From: Pseudoclavibacter sp. RFBB5
GTDB taxonomy: Bacteria > Actinomycetota > Actinomycetes > Actinomycetales > Microbacteriaceae
Assembly (NCBI RefSeq): GCF_002931555.1
Contig: NZ_PSTZ01000001.1
Coordinates: forward strand, 434,001 to 498,000
Reading direction: 5' to 3'
DNA: 64,000 bases
Position numbers and translations under genes: made by a program. The notes below the pieces were generated by a model, which saw only the letters and a program-made list of their open reading frames with translations, searched no databases and was not told where the DNA came from. Positions 15,982 to 24,701 of the stretch are shown one piece after another; within the stretch, counting starts at the first letter, position 1; each line of letters begins with the position of its first letter.

Positions 15982-16854
15982 TCACGCGCCGAACGGGAAC
16001 GGCGGCTCGTGGGCCCGGTACGACTCGATCCGGTCTGGATGCTCGCGGGCGACGAAGATGCGGCGCTCGTCTCCGGGGCTCGCGGGATCGTAGATGACGG
16101 TGACCTGGTCGCCGATCCCGGGCAGTGAGTCCTCGTGGAACAGTCCCGAGGGGGTGGTCCAGCGGGTCTGCCCGTGGTGGTCGGTGAACTGGATCGTCCA
16201 GCGGCTGACGACGCGCGCGCTCGCGGGCGGACGCTCGACGCCCTGCGTGACGACGCCCGAGGTGCGGGTGCCGGTCGCGAAGACAGCTTCGAACGTCGAC
16301 CTCGTGCGTCGGTGTCGCCTGGCGCGAGCAAGGCGCCTCCACACCGACAACGCGAGTCCAAGCGTGAGCAGCGACGGCAGCACCAATGGCAGCACCGTGA
16401 CGACCCACGGGGTCTGCTCCTCGACCGGGGTCCCGTCGCCGTTCGAGATCAGCGGGCCGGTGATGAAACTCGTTTCTATGGCCAGCGCGGCGAGCGACGC
16501 CCACGCGCCAGCTGCGGCGCCCGCGAACCAGATCGGCTGCCCGTCTGCCAGGGCGCGCGTGAAGTCCGTCTCGCCCGTGTAGGCGCGCCGAGTGGCGGCC
16601 TGCGCGATCAGGAGGCCGACAGACGCGAAGATGCCGATCGGGATGAGGAGCGGCAGCAGCGCGACGAGCGGGAAGGTGCTGGTCGCCTCGAGTTCGGCGA
16701 TGGAGAACAGCGAGCTCAACCCCACGACTCCGAGAAATCCACCCGCCGCCAGGCCGAAGTCCATCACCAGGAGCACGGCGAGGGCTCGCCCGCTTCCTAC
16801 GCGGTCGGCCTTGGCCGCGTGGCGTTGCGCGATCGCCGGGTCGACGGTGCTCAT
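15982..16854 (-). CDS. Membrane protein with DUF3592-like C-terminal domain (paralogue 1)
   Basis: A 290-residue protein with four hydrophobic segments (around residues 27-50, 62-85, 108-128 and 148-172) and a cytoplasmic-type basic stretch RRLARARRHRRTRST. The last 110 residues form a soluble beta-rich domain (TSGVVTQGVERPP, SRWTIQFTDHHGQTRW, LPGIGDQVTVIYDPASPGDE, RRIFVARE), which fits DUF3592. Its ATG overlaps the stop of the upstream paralogue (ATGA), and the two begin alike (MSTVDPAIAQRHA and MSTIDPVQARRAR), so this is a tandem duplication. Function unknown. Confidence 0.8.
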   Translation of the reverse strand: MSTVDPAIAQRHAAKADRVGSGRALAVLLVMDFGLAAGGFLGVVGLSSLFSIAELEATSTFPLVALLPLLIPIGIFASVGLLIAQAATRRAYTGETDFTRALADGQPIWFAGAAAGAWASLAALAIETSFITGPLISNGDGTPVEEQTPWVVTVLPLVLPSLLTLGLALSVWRRLARARRHRRTRSTFEAVFATGTRTSGVVTQGVERPPASARVVSRWTIQFTDHHGQTRWTTPSGLFHEDSLPGIGDQVTVIYDPASPGDERRIFVAREHPDRIESYRAHEPPFPFGA

Positions 16855-17696
16855 GCGTAGTCCTCCGCTCGGTCCGGAGAGACCCTCGAGACGAAGATCC
16901 GCGAGGTGTCACCCGGACGTGCGGGGTCGAAGAGCACCCACACGCGCTGCCCCGGCTTCGGGGCGTTCTGCCACTCGAAGGCGTTGGTGCGCTTCACCCA
17001 GCGCTGCACGCCCTGGGCGTCCGTGTACGTGAAGTGCCACGACGCGATCGTGCGTGTGCCCGGGGAGATCGCGACCCCCTCGGTGATCGTGCCAGGCACG
17101 GGGCGGCCCGCCGTGAGCATCCGCCGGACCGCATCTCCTCGCCGCGAGGATCGGCGTCGGAGCAGCGTGCACGTCACGAAGGCGACGACGGTGAGGGCTG
17201 CAGCGAGTGCCGGCAGCCACAGGGGGAGCCAGTAGGAGGCCCAGGCGCTCGACGACCAGGTGTCGACGGTGGCGAAGTGCTCGTCGCGCGTGAAGCCGAC
17301 GTGCTGCGGCTGCGACCAGAGACCGCTGAAGGCGAGAAGCCCGACCGTCGTGCCCGCCAGCGCGATCGTGAACGGGTCCACGGGCGGCAGCGGACGCGGA
17401 TCGCCGATGAGGTTCGCATAGACGAGGAAGTAGAGGGGGAGTGCGCCGAGCAGCAGCACGAACGCGGCGGGGAGCGCGTACCAGGCGTCGTTGATCCACG
17501 GCTCAGCATCGAAGTCGCGGATCCCCAAGGCCATCTGGCGACCGGAGTTCCGCTCGGCGATCAGCCCGAATCCGAGCAGGGCACCGAGGACGAAGAGCGC
17601 GGCGCCTGCCGTCCAGAGCGCCGCGAGCGTGCGCGGGCTCCCGATGCGGCGCTCCGCTCGCGCTCGCCGTGCTTGGACCGGGTCGATGGTGCTCAT
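16851..17696 (-). CDS. Membrane protein with DUF3592-like C-terminal domain (paralogue 2)
   Basis: A 281-residue paralogue of the next gene with the same plan: short N-terminus, four hydrophobic segments, and a soluble C-terminal domain (VPGTITEGVAISPGTRTIAS, WHFTYTDAQGVQRWVKR, KPGQRVWVLFDPARPGDTSR, IFVSRVSPDRAEDYA). I start it at 17696, whose MSTIDP matches the start of the paralogue; the open frame extends further upstream without similarity. First gene of a two-gene operon. The two have diverged widely in the membrane part but keep the FDPARPGD or YDPASPGD signature. Function unknown. Confidence 0.8.
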   Translation of the reverse strand: MSTIDPVQARRARAERRIGSPRTLAALWTAGAALFVLGALLGFGLIAERNSGRQMALGIRDFDAEPWINDAWYALPAAFVLLLGALPLYFLVYANLIGDPRPLPPVDPFTIALAGTTVGLLAFSGLWSQPQHVGFTRDEHFATVDTWSSSAWASYWLPLWLPALAAALTVVAFVTCTLLRRRSSRRGDAVRRMLTAGRPVPGTITEGVAISPGTRTIASWHFTYTDAQGVQRWVKRTNAFEWQNAPKPGQRVWVLFDPARPGDTSRIFVSRVSPDRAEDYA

Positions 17697-17844
17697 GGGT
17701 GGATAGTGACAGGCGGATGCGCCCCGCACCAGTCCCGGATGCTTCGACTTCGCCGCGCAGGTGCCCCGTGTCACAGCGCGTCGCCGCGCACGCCCCGAGC
17801 GCGCGGCGTCGGATGCACGCAACGGCGCAGCTGGCTCGTGCGGG

Positions 17845-19179
17845 TTAGCGCGCGGCCCGCTCCGCATCCGCTGCCCCGTCGGCCCCGGCGACGAGGTCGT
17901 CGCCGGCCTCATCGACGTCGGATCCGCGGAGCTTCGCGATGCCGCTCATGAGGTGGTACACGACGAGCGTCGCCACGGTGCCGAGGACGATGCCGCCGAA
18001 CGTCACCTGGCCGCTGTTGATCGTGAAGTCGCCGATCGCGACGATGAGGCCGACGCCCGCCGTGAACTGATTGGTGGGTGACGAGAAGTCGACCTTGTTC
18101 TCGAGCCAGATGCGCACGCCGATGATGCCGATGAGTCCATAGAGGGCCGTCGTGATGCCGCCGAGCACGCCCGCCGGGACGCTCGCGATGAGCACTCCCA
18201 CCTTGGGGGAGAGCGCGAGGAGGATCGCGGCGATCGCGGCGACCCAGTAGGCGGCCGTCGAGTAGACGCGCGTCGCCGACATGACGCCGATGTTCTCGCC
18301 GTACGTGGTGGTGGGGGAGCCGCCGCCGAAGCCGGAGAGCACCGTCGCGAGGCCGTCGGCCAGCAGGGCCCGGCCCGCCATCGGGTCGAGGTTGCGGTTC
18401 GTCAGCTGGCCGACGCCCTTCACATGGCCGACGTTCTCGGCGATGAGCGCGAGCACAACCGGCACGAACATCAGGTAGACGAGCAGGTGCTCGGCGGCGA
18501 AGACCGGAGCCGTGAACGTGGGGAGGCCGATCCAGGCGGCATCGTCGAATCCCGCGAGGTCGACCTGATCCATGAACGCGGCCACGATGTAGCCGACGAC
18601 CACGCCGATGAGGATCGACAGACGCCCGACCATGCCCTTGAAGGCGACCGCGACGACGATGACCGTCAGCAGCGTCACCGACGCGACGAGGGGCGACGCC
18701 TCGAAGTTGTTCTTCGCCGCAGGGGCGAGGTTGAAGCCGATGAGCGCGACGATCGTGCCCGCGACGACGGGCGGCATGAGGAGGTTGATCCAGCGGGTAC
18801 CCGCGAGGTTGACGATGAGCCCGACCACCGCGAGCAGCGCGCCGACGACGATGATGCCGGCAAGTGCGACGCCCTGCCCGTCGGAGGCGACGGCCGCGAG
18901 GATCGGAGCGATGAACGCGAACGACGAGCCGAGGTAGCTGGGTATGCGGTTTCGGGTGATGAGGAGGAACAGCATGGTGCCGATGCCCGAGAACAGCAGC
19001 GTGGTGGACGGCGGGAAGCCAGTCAGCAGGGGCACGAGGAACGTCGCGCCGAACATCGCGACGACGTGCTGAGCGCCGAGCCCGATGGTGCGCGGCCAGG
19101 TGAGGCGCTCCTCGGGCAGCACGATCTCGCTTGCGGGGACGTTCTTGCCGTCTCCGTGCAGTTTCCAGGGCAATGCCAC
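17845..19179 (-). CDS. Uracil/xanthine-type NCS2 permease
   Basis: A 444-residue transporter of the nucleobase-cation symporter 2 family, with about 14 hydrophobic segments. The UraA-like start is clear (LPEERLTWPRTIGLGAQHVV, AMFGATFLVPLLTGF), as are SSFAFIAPI, the central ENVGHVKGVGQLTNRNLDP with the conserved Glu, and GGGSPTTTYGENIGVMSATR. In UraA that Glu and the following GG(S/P)xTTxxENIG loop bind uracil. It likely imports uracil by proton symport. The C-terminal 25 residues are Asp/Ala rich. It is transcribed away from the AzgA-type permease, with a 299-bp shared upstream region holding palindromes and direct repeats. Confidence 0.9.
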   Translation of the reverse strand: MALPWKLHGDGKNVPASEIVLPEERLTWPRTIGLGAQHVVAMFGATFLVPLLTGFPPSTTLLFSGIGTMLFLLITRNRIPSYLGSSFAFIAPILAAVASDGQGVALAGIIVVGALLAVVGLIVNLAGTRWINLLMPPVVAGTIVALIGFNLAPAAKNNFEASPLVASVTLLTVIVVAVAFKGMVGRLSILIGVVVGYIVAAFMDQVDLAGFDDAAWIGLPTFTAPVFAAEHLLVYLMFVPVVLALIAENVGHVKGVGQLTNRNLDPMAGRALLADGLATVLSGFGGGSPTTTYGENIGVMSATRVYSTAAYWVAAIAAILLALSPKVGVLIASVPAGVLGGITTALYGLIGIIGVRIWLENKVDFSSPTNQFTAGVGLIVAIGDFTINSGQVTFGGIVLGTVATLVVYHLMSGIAKLRGSDVDEAGDDLVAGADGAADAERAAR

Positions 19180-19287
19180 GGCGGTCTCGCTTCCAGGTCG
19201 TTCGGCGGGGATCGGCCTGCGCGGGGGATCGGCGCGTGACCTCTACGAGATTAGGGGATACGGTGACCGCCGTCGCGCGTCAGCCAA

Positions 19288-19343
19288 GGTGACGTAGGAG
19301 TGAGATCCAACTCGGTGGCGGCGGCGATCCAGCTCACGTCACC
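19288..19343. repeat. Imperfect palindrome between divergent nucleobase permeases
   Basis: GGTGACGT (19288-19295) pairs with ACGTCACC (19336-19343). The arms extend imperfectly inward (GTGAGATC against GATCCAGCTCAC). The element sits between two divergent promoters, about 110 bp from one start and 135 bp from the other. Confidence 0.5.
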
Positions 19344-19378
19344 CTGAGTGTCGATGCCGTGCGTCACCCTGACTGTCG
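19337..19378. repeat. Two direct 17-bp repeats upstream of the AzgA-type permease
   Basis: CGTCACCCTGAGTGTCG (19337-19353) recurs with one change as CGTCACCCTGACTGTCG (19362-19378), with start points 25 bp apart. Paired direct repeats upstream of a purine transporter could be regulator sites; no regulator is identified. Confidence 0.5.
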
Positions 19379-19478
19379 CGCGGAACAGGGCGGCGCAGAG
19401 CGGTCGAGCGGCAACGGGCACTCCGCGCGCTGGCTACGCTTGTCCCTGTACCGCGAGCAGCACGATCAGGGGAGCCGC

Positions 19479-21026
19479 ATGAGCGACAGCCACGAGTCCG
19501 CAGTCGACTATGAGCAGGCGGAGGGTGGCGACGGCGGACACGTTGCGACGCCAACGCGTGCGACGCAGGTCGCGCCGACGAGACGTGGCAGCGGGTCGAC
19601 GTTCAAGGAGCGCCTCGACACGTTCTTCGAGATCACGCACCGCGGCTCGAACGTGCCGCGCGAGATCCGCGGTGGCCTCGTCACGTTCATGACGATGGCG
19701 TACATCGTCATCCTGAACCCCCTGATCCTCGGCGGATTCTCGCAGGACCAGGCGACGCTCGACGTCGAGGGCGGCTGGCTGCAGGCGTCGCAGGTCGCAG
19801 CGGTCACGGGGCTCACGGCCGGCGTCATGACGATCCTGTTCGGCGTCATCGCGAACCTGCCGTTCGGCCTCGCCGCAGGCCTCGGCATCAACTCCTTCCT
19901 CGCCGTCAACGTCGTGCAGCAGGTCACCTGGGCTGAAGCGATGGGGCTCGTGGTCATCAACGGCCTGGTCATCGTCGTGCTGTCGGCGACCCGCCTGCGC
20001 GAGATGATCTTCCACGCGGTGCCGCCGCAGCTGAAGACCGCGATCACGGTGGGCATCGGCCTGTTCCTGGCGTTCATCGGGCTCGTGGACGCGGGCTTCG
20101 TCACGTCATCGGGGAACGCGTCGCCGCCCGTGCAGCTCGGTGTGGGCGGTTCGGTGACGACGGTTCCGACGCTCATCTTCGTGATCGGCCTCATCGTGAT
20201 GGGCGTGCTCATGGCCCGTCGTGTGAAGGGCGCGCTGCTCATCGGCATCGTCGGCACGACGGTCGTCGCGGTGATCGTCGAGGCCATCATGAAGCTCGGC
20301 CCTGCGTTCGAGAACGAGGGCGGATGGTCGCTCAACGTGCCCATGCTGCCGACGCAGATCGTCTCGGTGCCGGACCTCGGCCTGATCGGCGCATTCGACT
20401 TCGGTGCGTTCGAGCGCATCGGCATCCTGGCCGGCGTCATGCTGGTCTTCACGCTCGTGTTCACGAACTTCTTCGACGCGGTCGGCTCCCTGACCGGTCT
20501 CACGCGCGAAGCGGGTCTGCAGGACAAGCAGGGCAACTTCCCTCGCCTCAAGTCGTCGCTGGTCGTCGAGGGCATCGGGGCGGTCGCGGGAGGAGCGACC
20601 TCGAGCTCGTCGAACACGATCTTCGTGGACTCCGCCGCGGGTGTCGGTGAAGGTGCCCGCACGGGACTCGCGAGCGTCGTGACCGGTGTCATGTTCCTGC
20701 TGGCGATGTTCTTCACGCCGCTGACGCAGATCGTCCCGCTCGAGGTGGCGGCCGCGGCGCTGGTCGTCGTCGGTGTGCTGATGGTGTCGCAGGTCCGCGA
20801 GCTGAAGTGGGACGACTTCTCGGTCGCCCTCCCGGTCTTCCTGACGATCGTGATTATGCCGCTCACCTACTCGATCGCGAACGGCATCGGCGCGGGCTTC
20901 ATCTCGTGGGTGCTCGTGCAGACCCTGACCGGCAAGGCGCGCAAGGTGTCGCCGCTGCTGTGGATCGTCGCCGTCGGCTTCCTCATCTACTTCGCACGCG
21001 GCCCCATCGAGGTCATGTTCGCGTAG
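19479..21026 (+). CDS. Guanine/hypoxanthine (AzgA-type) NCS2 permease
   Basis: A 515-residue multi-pass permease. The ATG follows GGGGAG by 5 nt; a longer frame upstream lacks similarity. Residues 1-45 are polar. The AzgA-type markers follow: ITHRGSNVPREIRGGLVTFM, TMAYIVILNPLILGG, ANLPFGLAAGLGINSFLAVN, FTNFFDAVGSLTGLTREAGL, EGIGAVAGGATSSSSNTIFV and DSAAGVGEGARTGLASVVTG. Such proteins carry adenine, guanine or hypoxanthine into the cell by proton symport. Together with the divergent uracil-type permease, and hpt further along, it forms nucleobase salvage capacity. Confidence 0.92.
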   Translation: MSDSHESAVDYEQAEGGDGGHVATPTRATQVAPTRRGSGSTFKERLDTFFEITHRGSNVPREIRGGLVTFMTMAYIVILNPLILGGFSQDQATLDVEGGWLQASQVAAVTGLTAGVMTILFGVIANLPFGLAAGLGINSFLAVNVVQQVTWAEAMGLVVINGLVIVVLSATRLREMIFHAVPPQLKTAITVGIGLFLAFIGLVDAGFVTSSGNASPPVQLGVGGSVTTVPTLIFVIGLIVMGVLMARRVKGALLIGIVGTTVVAVIVEAIMKLGPAFENEGGWSLNVPMLPTQIVSVPDLGLIGAFDFGAFERIGILAGVMLVFTLVFTNFFDAVGSLTGLTREAGLQDKQGNFPRLKSSLVVEGIGAVAGGATSSSSNTIFVDSAAGVGEGARTGLASVVTGVMFLLAMFFTPLTQIVPLEVAAAALVVVGVLMVSQVRELKWDDFSVALPVFLTIVIMPLTYSIANGIGAGFISWVLVQTLTGKARKVSPLLWIVAVGFLIYFARGPIEVMFA

Positions 21027-21054
21027 ACGTGACGGGGAGCCGCTCACCCGCCCG

Positions 21055-21591
21055 CTAGTACTGGCCTGGGTACTGACCGCCGCCGCCAGCGGGCCCGTAG
21101 CCCTGATGCGCCGTGTACGCGCCGGCCCCGGCGAGGCGCGCGTTGGCTTCTCGGACGAACTGCGGGATGAGGAAGAGCTCGACGATGACCCAGATCGCGA
21201 CGCCGAAGATGAGGAGCAGGCCGATGCCGAGCCAGGACGTCGCGAATCCCACGAGGTAGAGCACGAGCTGCGTGATGGCGATGCCCGTGCGGCCGAGGTA
21301 GAAGTTGTGGATGCCGAGTCCGCCGAGGAAGATCGCGAGCACGTACGTGATGCCGACTTCCTTGCCGCCGCTGACGACAACCGTCTGCTGGTAGAGCACG
21401 GGCGCGTTGGGGGCTGGTGCCTGCGTGGGCGCGTAGTGCCCCCATTGGGCGCCGTCCCAGTAGCGCTGCCTGCCCGTCGGGTCTGGGTACCAGCCGGCGG
21501 CCGGCGAGGACGGCCCGTGGTTGGCGTCGGACGAGCCGAAGGTGTCGTCTTCGGGCTGCGATGCGTATGGATCCGATGGAACGAGGCTCAT
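21055..21591 (-). CDS. TM2 domain protein with N-terminal DUF2510 domain
   Basis: A 178-residue protein. Residues 30-55 contain the DUF2510 pattern AAGWYPDPTGRQRYWDGAQW, a short module found in many actinomycete membrane proteins. Residues 75-150 form a TM2 domain: two membrane segments around GGLGIHNFYLGRTGIAITQL, with the Gly-Xaa-His-Xaa-Phe-Tyr-Leu-Gly core. The tail is Gly/Gln/Tyr rich (GYGPAGGGGQYPGQY). The function of TM2 proteins in bacteria is not settled. The stop codons of this gene and the permease lie 28 bp apart in convergent orientation. Confidence 0.9.
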   Translation of the reverse strand: MSLVPSDPYASQPEDDTFGSSDANHGPSSPAAGWYPDPTGRQRYWDGAQWGHYAPTQAPAPNAPVLYQQTVVVSGGKEVGITYVLAIFLGGLGIHNFYLGRTGIAITQLVLYLVGFATSWLGIGLLLIFGVAIWVIVELFLIPQFVREANARLAGAGAYTAHQGYGPAGGGGQYPGQY

Positions 21592-21691
21592 CAGGCACTT
21601 CCCTGCTGTCGAGTGGATGCGTCACTCATGCTAGCGAGCACCACCGACACTGGGCGGGCCTGTGGGATTTCGGGACCGAAGCGCGTCAGGG

Positions 21692-22618
21692 TCAGAGCGT
21701 CGGGTGTGCGCCTGGTGCCTTGCGCAGCGCTCGCCGGACGAGCAGCCCTTCGGAGATGAGGAGTGCAGCCACGATCGCGGCGCCGAGCAGGAACCACAGC
21801 GCGGGGCCGACGACGTCCCCCGAGGCCCAGAGCAGTTCGCGGTCCTCTGTCTGCCACGGCCACAGGGCGCGGAGCGACCCGGCCATGAGCCCCGTCATGA
21901 GGGCGAGGGTGACGCGGCGGTGCTTGGTGAGGAGCCACAGCAGCACCTGCACGAAGAGCGCGAGGCCCGTGACGGCGCCGACCGCGAAGAGCGCGATGTA
22001 TCCGAGGTCGAGCGAGTTGAGGGCGCGCAGCGTCGGCTCGTACATGCCAGTCGTGACGAGGACGAAGGATCCGGAGACCCCGGGCAGCACCAGCGCGCAG
22101 ACCGCGACGGCGGCCGAGACGAGGATGGCGACGGGGGATGGGTCAGCGTCGTTCGCAGACGGGAGTCCCGTCAGCACGAAGCTCAGAATGGCGGCGGGGA
22201 CCGCGATCGCGTAGTCGCGCAGCTGCCAGCGCGCCCCGAGCATCCGGGCCGGAACGATGAGCGACACGGCGATGAGCCCCGCGAAGAGCGCGCGGGATGG
22301 GATGGGGTGCGCCTCGATGAGGGGCGCGACGATGCGGGCGGCGGCGACGATCGCCACGAGCATCCCGATGCCGATGGGCAGGACGACGCCCCACCTGACC
22401 TGCGCGAAGTGCTCGCGTGCGCGCTGCAGGCCCTGGCCGCGGATTGTGTCGACGGCGGCTCGCACGACGCCGCGCACGAGATGGCCAGCTGAGTCGATGA
22501 GGGTCTCGTAGACACCGATCAGCAAGGCGATGGTGCCGCCGCTGACGCCCGGGATGATCTCCGTCACGCCGATGAGCGCGCCTCGGAGGAGATTGACGAG
22601 GACGTTGAGCGCTGACAA
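21692..22618 (-). CDS. DUF368 membrane protein, probable polyprenyl-phosphate transporter
   Basis: A 308-residue protein with about eight hydrophobic segments. The DUF368 signature GALIGVTEIIPGVSGGTIAL appears at the start, and its internal repeat ALVLPGVSGSFVLVTTGMYE about 190 residues later, as the family shows. DUF368 proteins were shown in other bacteria to recycle undecaprenyl phosphate across the membrane; that role is assumed here. I use a TTG at 22618 preceded by AAGGG because the family starts near NLLRGA; an ATG at 22723 would add 35 Arg-rich residues. Confidence 0.85.
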   Translation of the reverse strand: MSALNVLVNLLRGALIGVTEIIPGVSGGTIALLIGVYETLIDSAGHLVRGVVRAAVDTIRGQGLQRAREHFAQVRWGVVLPIGIGMLVAIVAAARIVAPLIEAHPIPSRALFAGLIAVSLIVPARMLGARWQLRDYAIAVPAAILSFVLTGLPSANDADPSPVAILVSAAVAVCALVLPGVSGSFVLVTTGMYEPTLRALNSLDLGYIALFAVGAVTGLALFVQVLLWLLTKHRRVTLALMTGLMAGSLRALWPWQTEDRELLWASGDVVGPALWFLLGAAIVAALLISEGLLVRRALRKAPGAHPTL

Positions 22619-22840
22619 ACCGGCCCTTCTCGGGCGCCGGGGTCGGGGGCGGCGCCGGATGCTTGTGCGCCAGGAGAGGCGGCACAAAGCCTCTAGTCTG
22701 TCAGGCCGCATCCGCGACCGCACCCGCGGCGCCTCGCCGCCGCCAGCATCCGGGTCACGAGGCGGGCGGCATTCACAGCGGATTCACGCAATCCACCGGC
22801 ACTCAGCCCGGCCGGGTCTGGCGCGCGTACCGTGTCCGCC

Positions 22841-24535
22841 ATGTCCTCCGAACCCAGCCTCGCAGTGGCTCAATCACGTCGCGGACGCCTCCGCGGTGCA
22901 GCCCCCGCCGGCCTCGCCGGCATCGGTGCGGCGGCGCTCGGAGTCGGCCTCGGTGAGCTTGCGGCCGCGTTCCTGCAGACCACGGCGAGCCCGATCGTCG
23001 CGGTGGGGGCCCTCCTCATCGACCTCGCACCGCCCTGGGCGAAGGACACGGCGATCGCGCTCTTCGGGACCGCCGACAAGATCGCCCTCATCGCGCTCGT
23101 CGCGGTCGTGCTGCTCGTCGTCGCCGCGGTTGCCGGCGTACTCGAGCGGGCTCGTCCGCCGTGGGGGCGCGTGCTCATCGGGCTCATCGCCGCGATCGGT
23201 GCTGTCGCTGTAGCCACCCGTACCCCCTTCTCGCCCCTCGATACCGTGCCGCCGCTGCTCGCCATGGTGGTGGCTGTGCTGACGTTGCAGTTCCTCTCGA
23301 AGACGCTCGCCGATGCTGAGCAGCGGGCCCGCCAGCGCTCGAGGGAGTCGGCCGTCGCCGTCGGGCGGGGCTCAGCCGCAGGCGCGACAGGACGCGCGAC
23401 CGGAAACGGTTCGGAGGCCGAAGGGCCAGCCGGCGCCGACGTGGAGTCGGCCGCGCCGCCCGCCGGCGTCGACCGCCGTCGCTTCCTCATCTACTCGGGG
23501 GCATCCCTCATCGTCGGCGCGATCGCGGCCGCCTCAGGTGCCGCGCTCTCGGCCGGAACTCGCGCCGTCACGGCCGTCCGCGAGGCGATCGCCCTGCCCG
23601 CGGCCGCGGTGAAGGCCGCCGCCGTCCCTGCGGGCGCGCAGTTCGACATCCCGGGCCTCCCGCCCGTCGTCACCCCGAACGCCGACTTCTACCGCATCGA
23701 CACGGCCCTCAGCGTGCCGCTCGTGAACCCCGAGGGCTGGTCGCTGCGCATCCACGGCCTCGTCGACAACGAGGTGACCATCACCTGGGACGAGCTGCTC
23801 GCCCTGCCGCTCGAGGAGAGCATCACGACCCTCATGTGCGTGTCCAACGAGGTCGGCGGCGGTCTCATCGGCAACGCCCTCTGGCTCGGCTACCCGCTCC
23901 GTGAGCTGCTCAAGCGCGCGGGCCCGCAGGCGGACGCCGACATGGTGCTCTCGAAGTCCGCCGACGGGTGGACCGCCAGCACCCCCATCGGCGCGCTCAC
24001 CGACGACCGCAACGCGATCCTCGCGGTCGGCATGAACGGCCAACCCCTGCCCGCCGAGCACGGCTTCCCGGTGCGGATGGTCGTGCCAGGCCTCTACGGG
24101 TACGTGTCGGCGACGAAGTGGGTCGTCGACCTCGAGGTCACCCGCTTCGACCGGGTCAACGCATACTGGACCGACCGCGGGTGGAGCGCCGAGGGGCCGA
24201 TCAAGATCGGCTCGCGCATCGATGTGCCAAGCGCCGGAAGCCTGAACGCGGGTCCGACGACGATCGCCGGGTTCGCGTGGCAGCAGCACACGGGCATCGA
24301 GGCCGTCGAAGTGCAGATCGACGACGGCGAGTGGATGCCGACTGAGCTCGCCGCGCCCATCTCCGACGACACGTGGCTGCAGTGGAAGCTCGACTGGGAC
24401 GCCCCAGCCGGCGAGCACTCCGTGCGCGTTCGCGCGACCTCCAGCGATGGCGAGGTGCAGACGGATGCGCGTGCCAACGTCGTCCCAGACGGTGCCACCG
24501 GGCACCACGAGATCAAGGTCAACGTCACGGCGTAG
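22841..24535 (+). CDS. Membrane-anchored molybdopterin-dependent oxidoreductase (sulfite-oxidase fold)
   Basis: A 564-residue protein. Residues 1-155 hold about four hydrophobic segments (AAALGVGLGELAAAFL, IALIALVAVVLLVVAAVAGV and others). After a Ser/Ala linker, DRRRFLIYSG starts a further hydrophobic stretch, a Tat-like RR feature inside the protein. Residues 290-450 form the molybdopterin domain (NADFYRIDTALSVPLVNPEG, WSLRIHGLVDNEVTITWDEL); the Cys in TTLMCVSNEVGGGLIGN is the expected Mo ligand. The C-terminal 90 residues are the dimerisation domain (IAGFAWQQHTGIEAVEVQID). Catalysis is expected outside the membrane. Substrate unknown. ATG 22841 chosen over GTG 22832, three codons upstream. 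Confidence 0.9.
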   Translation: MSSEPSLAVAQSRRGRLRGAAPAGLAGIGAAALGVGLGELAAAFLQTTASPIVAVGALLIDLAPPWAKDTAIALFGTADKIALIALVAVVLLVVAAVAGVLERARPPWGRVLIGLIAAIGAVAVATRTPFSPLDTVPPLLAMVVAVLTLQFLSKTLADAEQRARQRSRESAVAVGRGSAAGATGRATGNGSEAEGPAGADVESAAPPAGVDRRRFLIYSGASLIVGAIAAASGAALSAGTRAVTAVREAIALPAAAVKAAAVPAGAQFDIPGLPPVVTPNADFYRIDTALSVPLVNPEGWSLRIHGLVDNEVTITWDELLALPLEESITTLMCVSNEVGGGLIGNALWLGYPLRELLKRAGPQADADMVLSKSADGWTASTPIGALTDDRNAILAVGMNGQPLPAEHGFPVRMVVPGLYGYVSATKWVVDLEVTRFDRVNAYWTDRGWSAEGPIKIGSRIDVPSAGSLNAGPTTIAGFAWQQHTGIEAVEVQIDDGEWMPTELAAPISDDTWLQWKLDWDAPAGEHSVRVRATSSDGEVQTDARANVVPDGATGHHEIKVNVTA

Positions 24536-24572
24536 ACCTCGGCATCGGCGGGGCCGCCCGCATCCGCTCGCG

Positions 24573-24601
24573 CCACACCTTCCTCCTCCGCAGAGGTGTG
24601 G
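24573..24601 (+). terminator. Hairpin after the molybdopterin oxidoreductase gene
   Basis: CCACACCT (24573-24580) pairs with AGGTGTGG (24594-24601), 38 bp after the stop codon, before the next plus-strand gene. Confidence 0.55.
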
Positions 24602-24701
24602 GAGGCGCAGCCTCGTTCCGGGACGAGCCTGCATTTCCCAAAGGTCTGCGCCGAGTCCCAGCCGGAGGCACCGCGCAAGACGCCCCGATAGCCTGGCCGG
24701 G

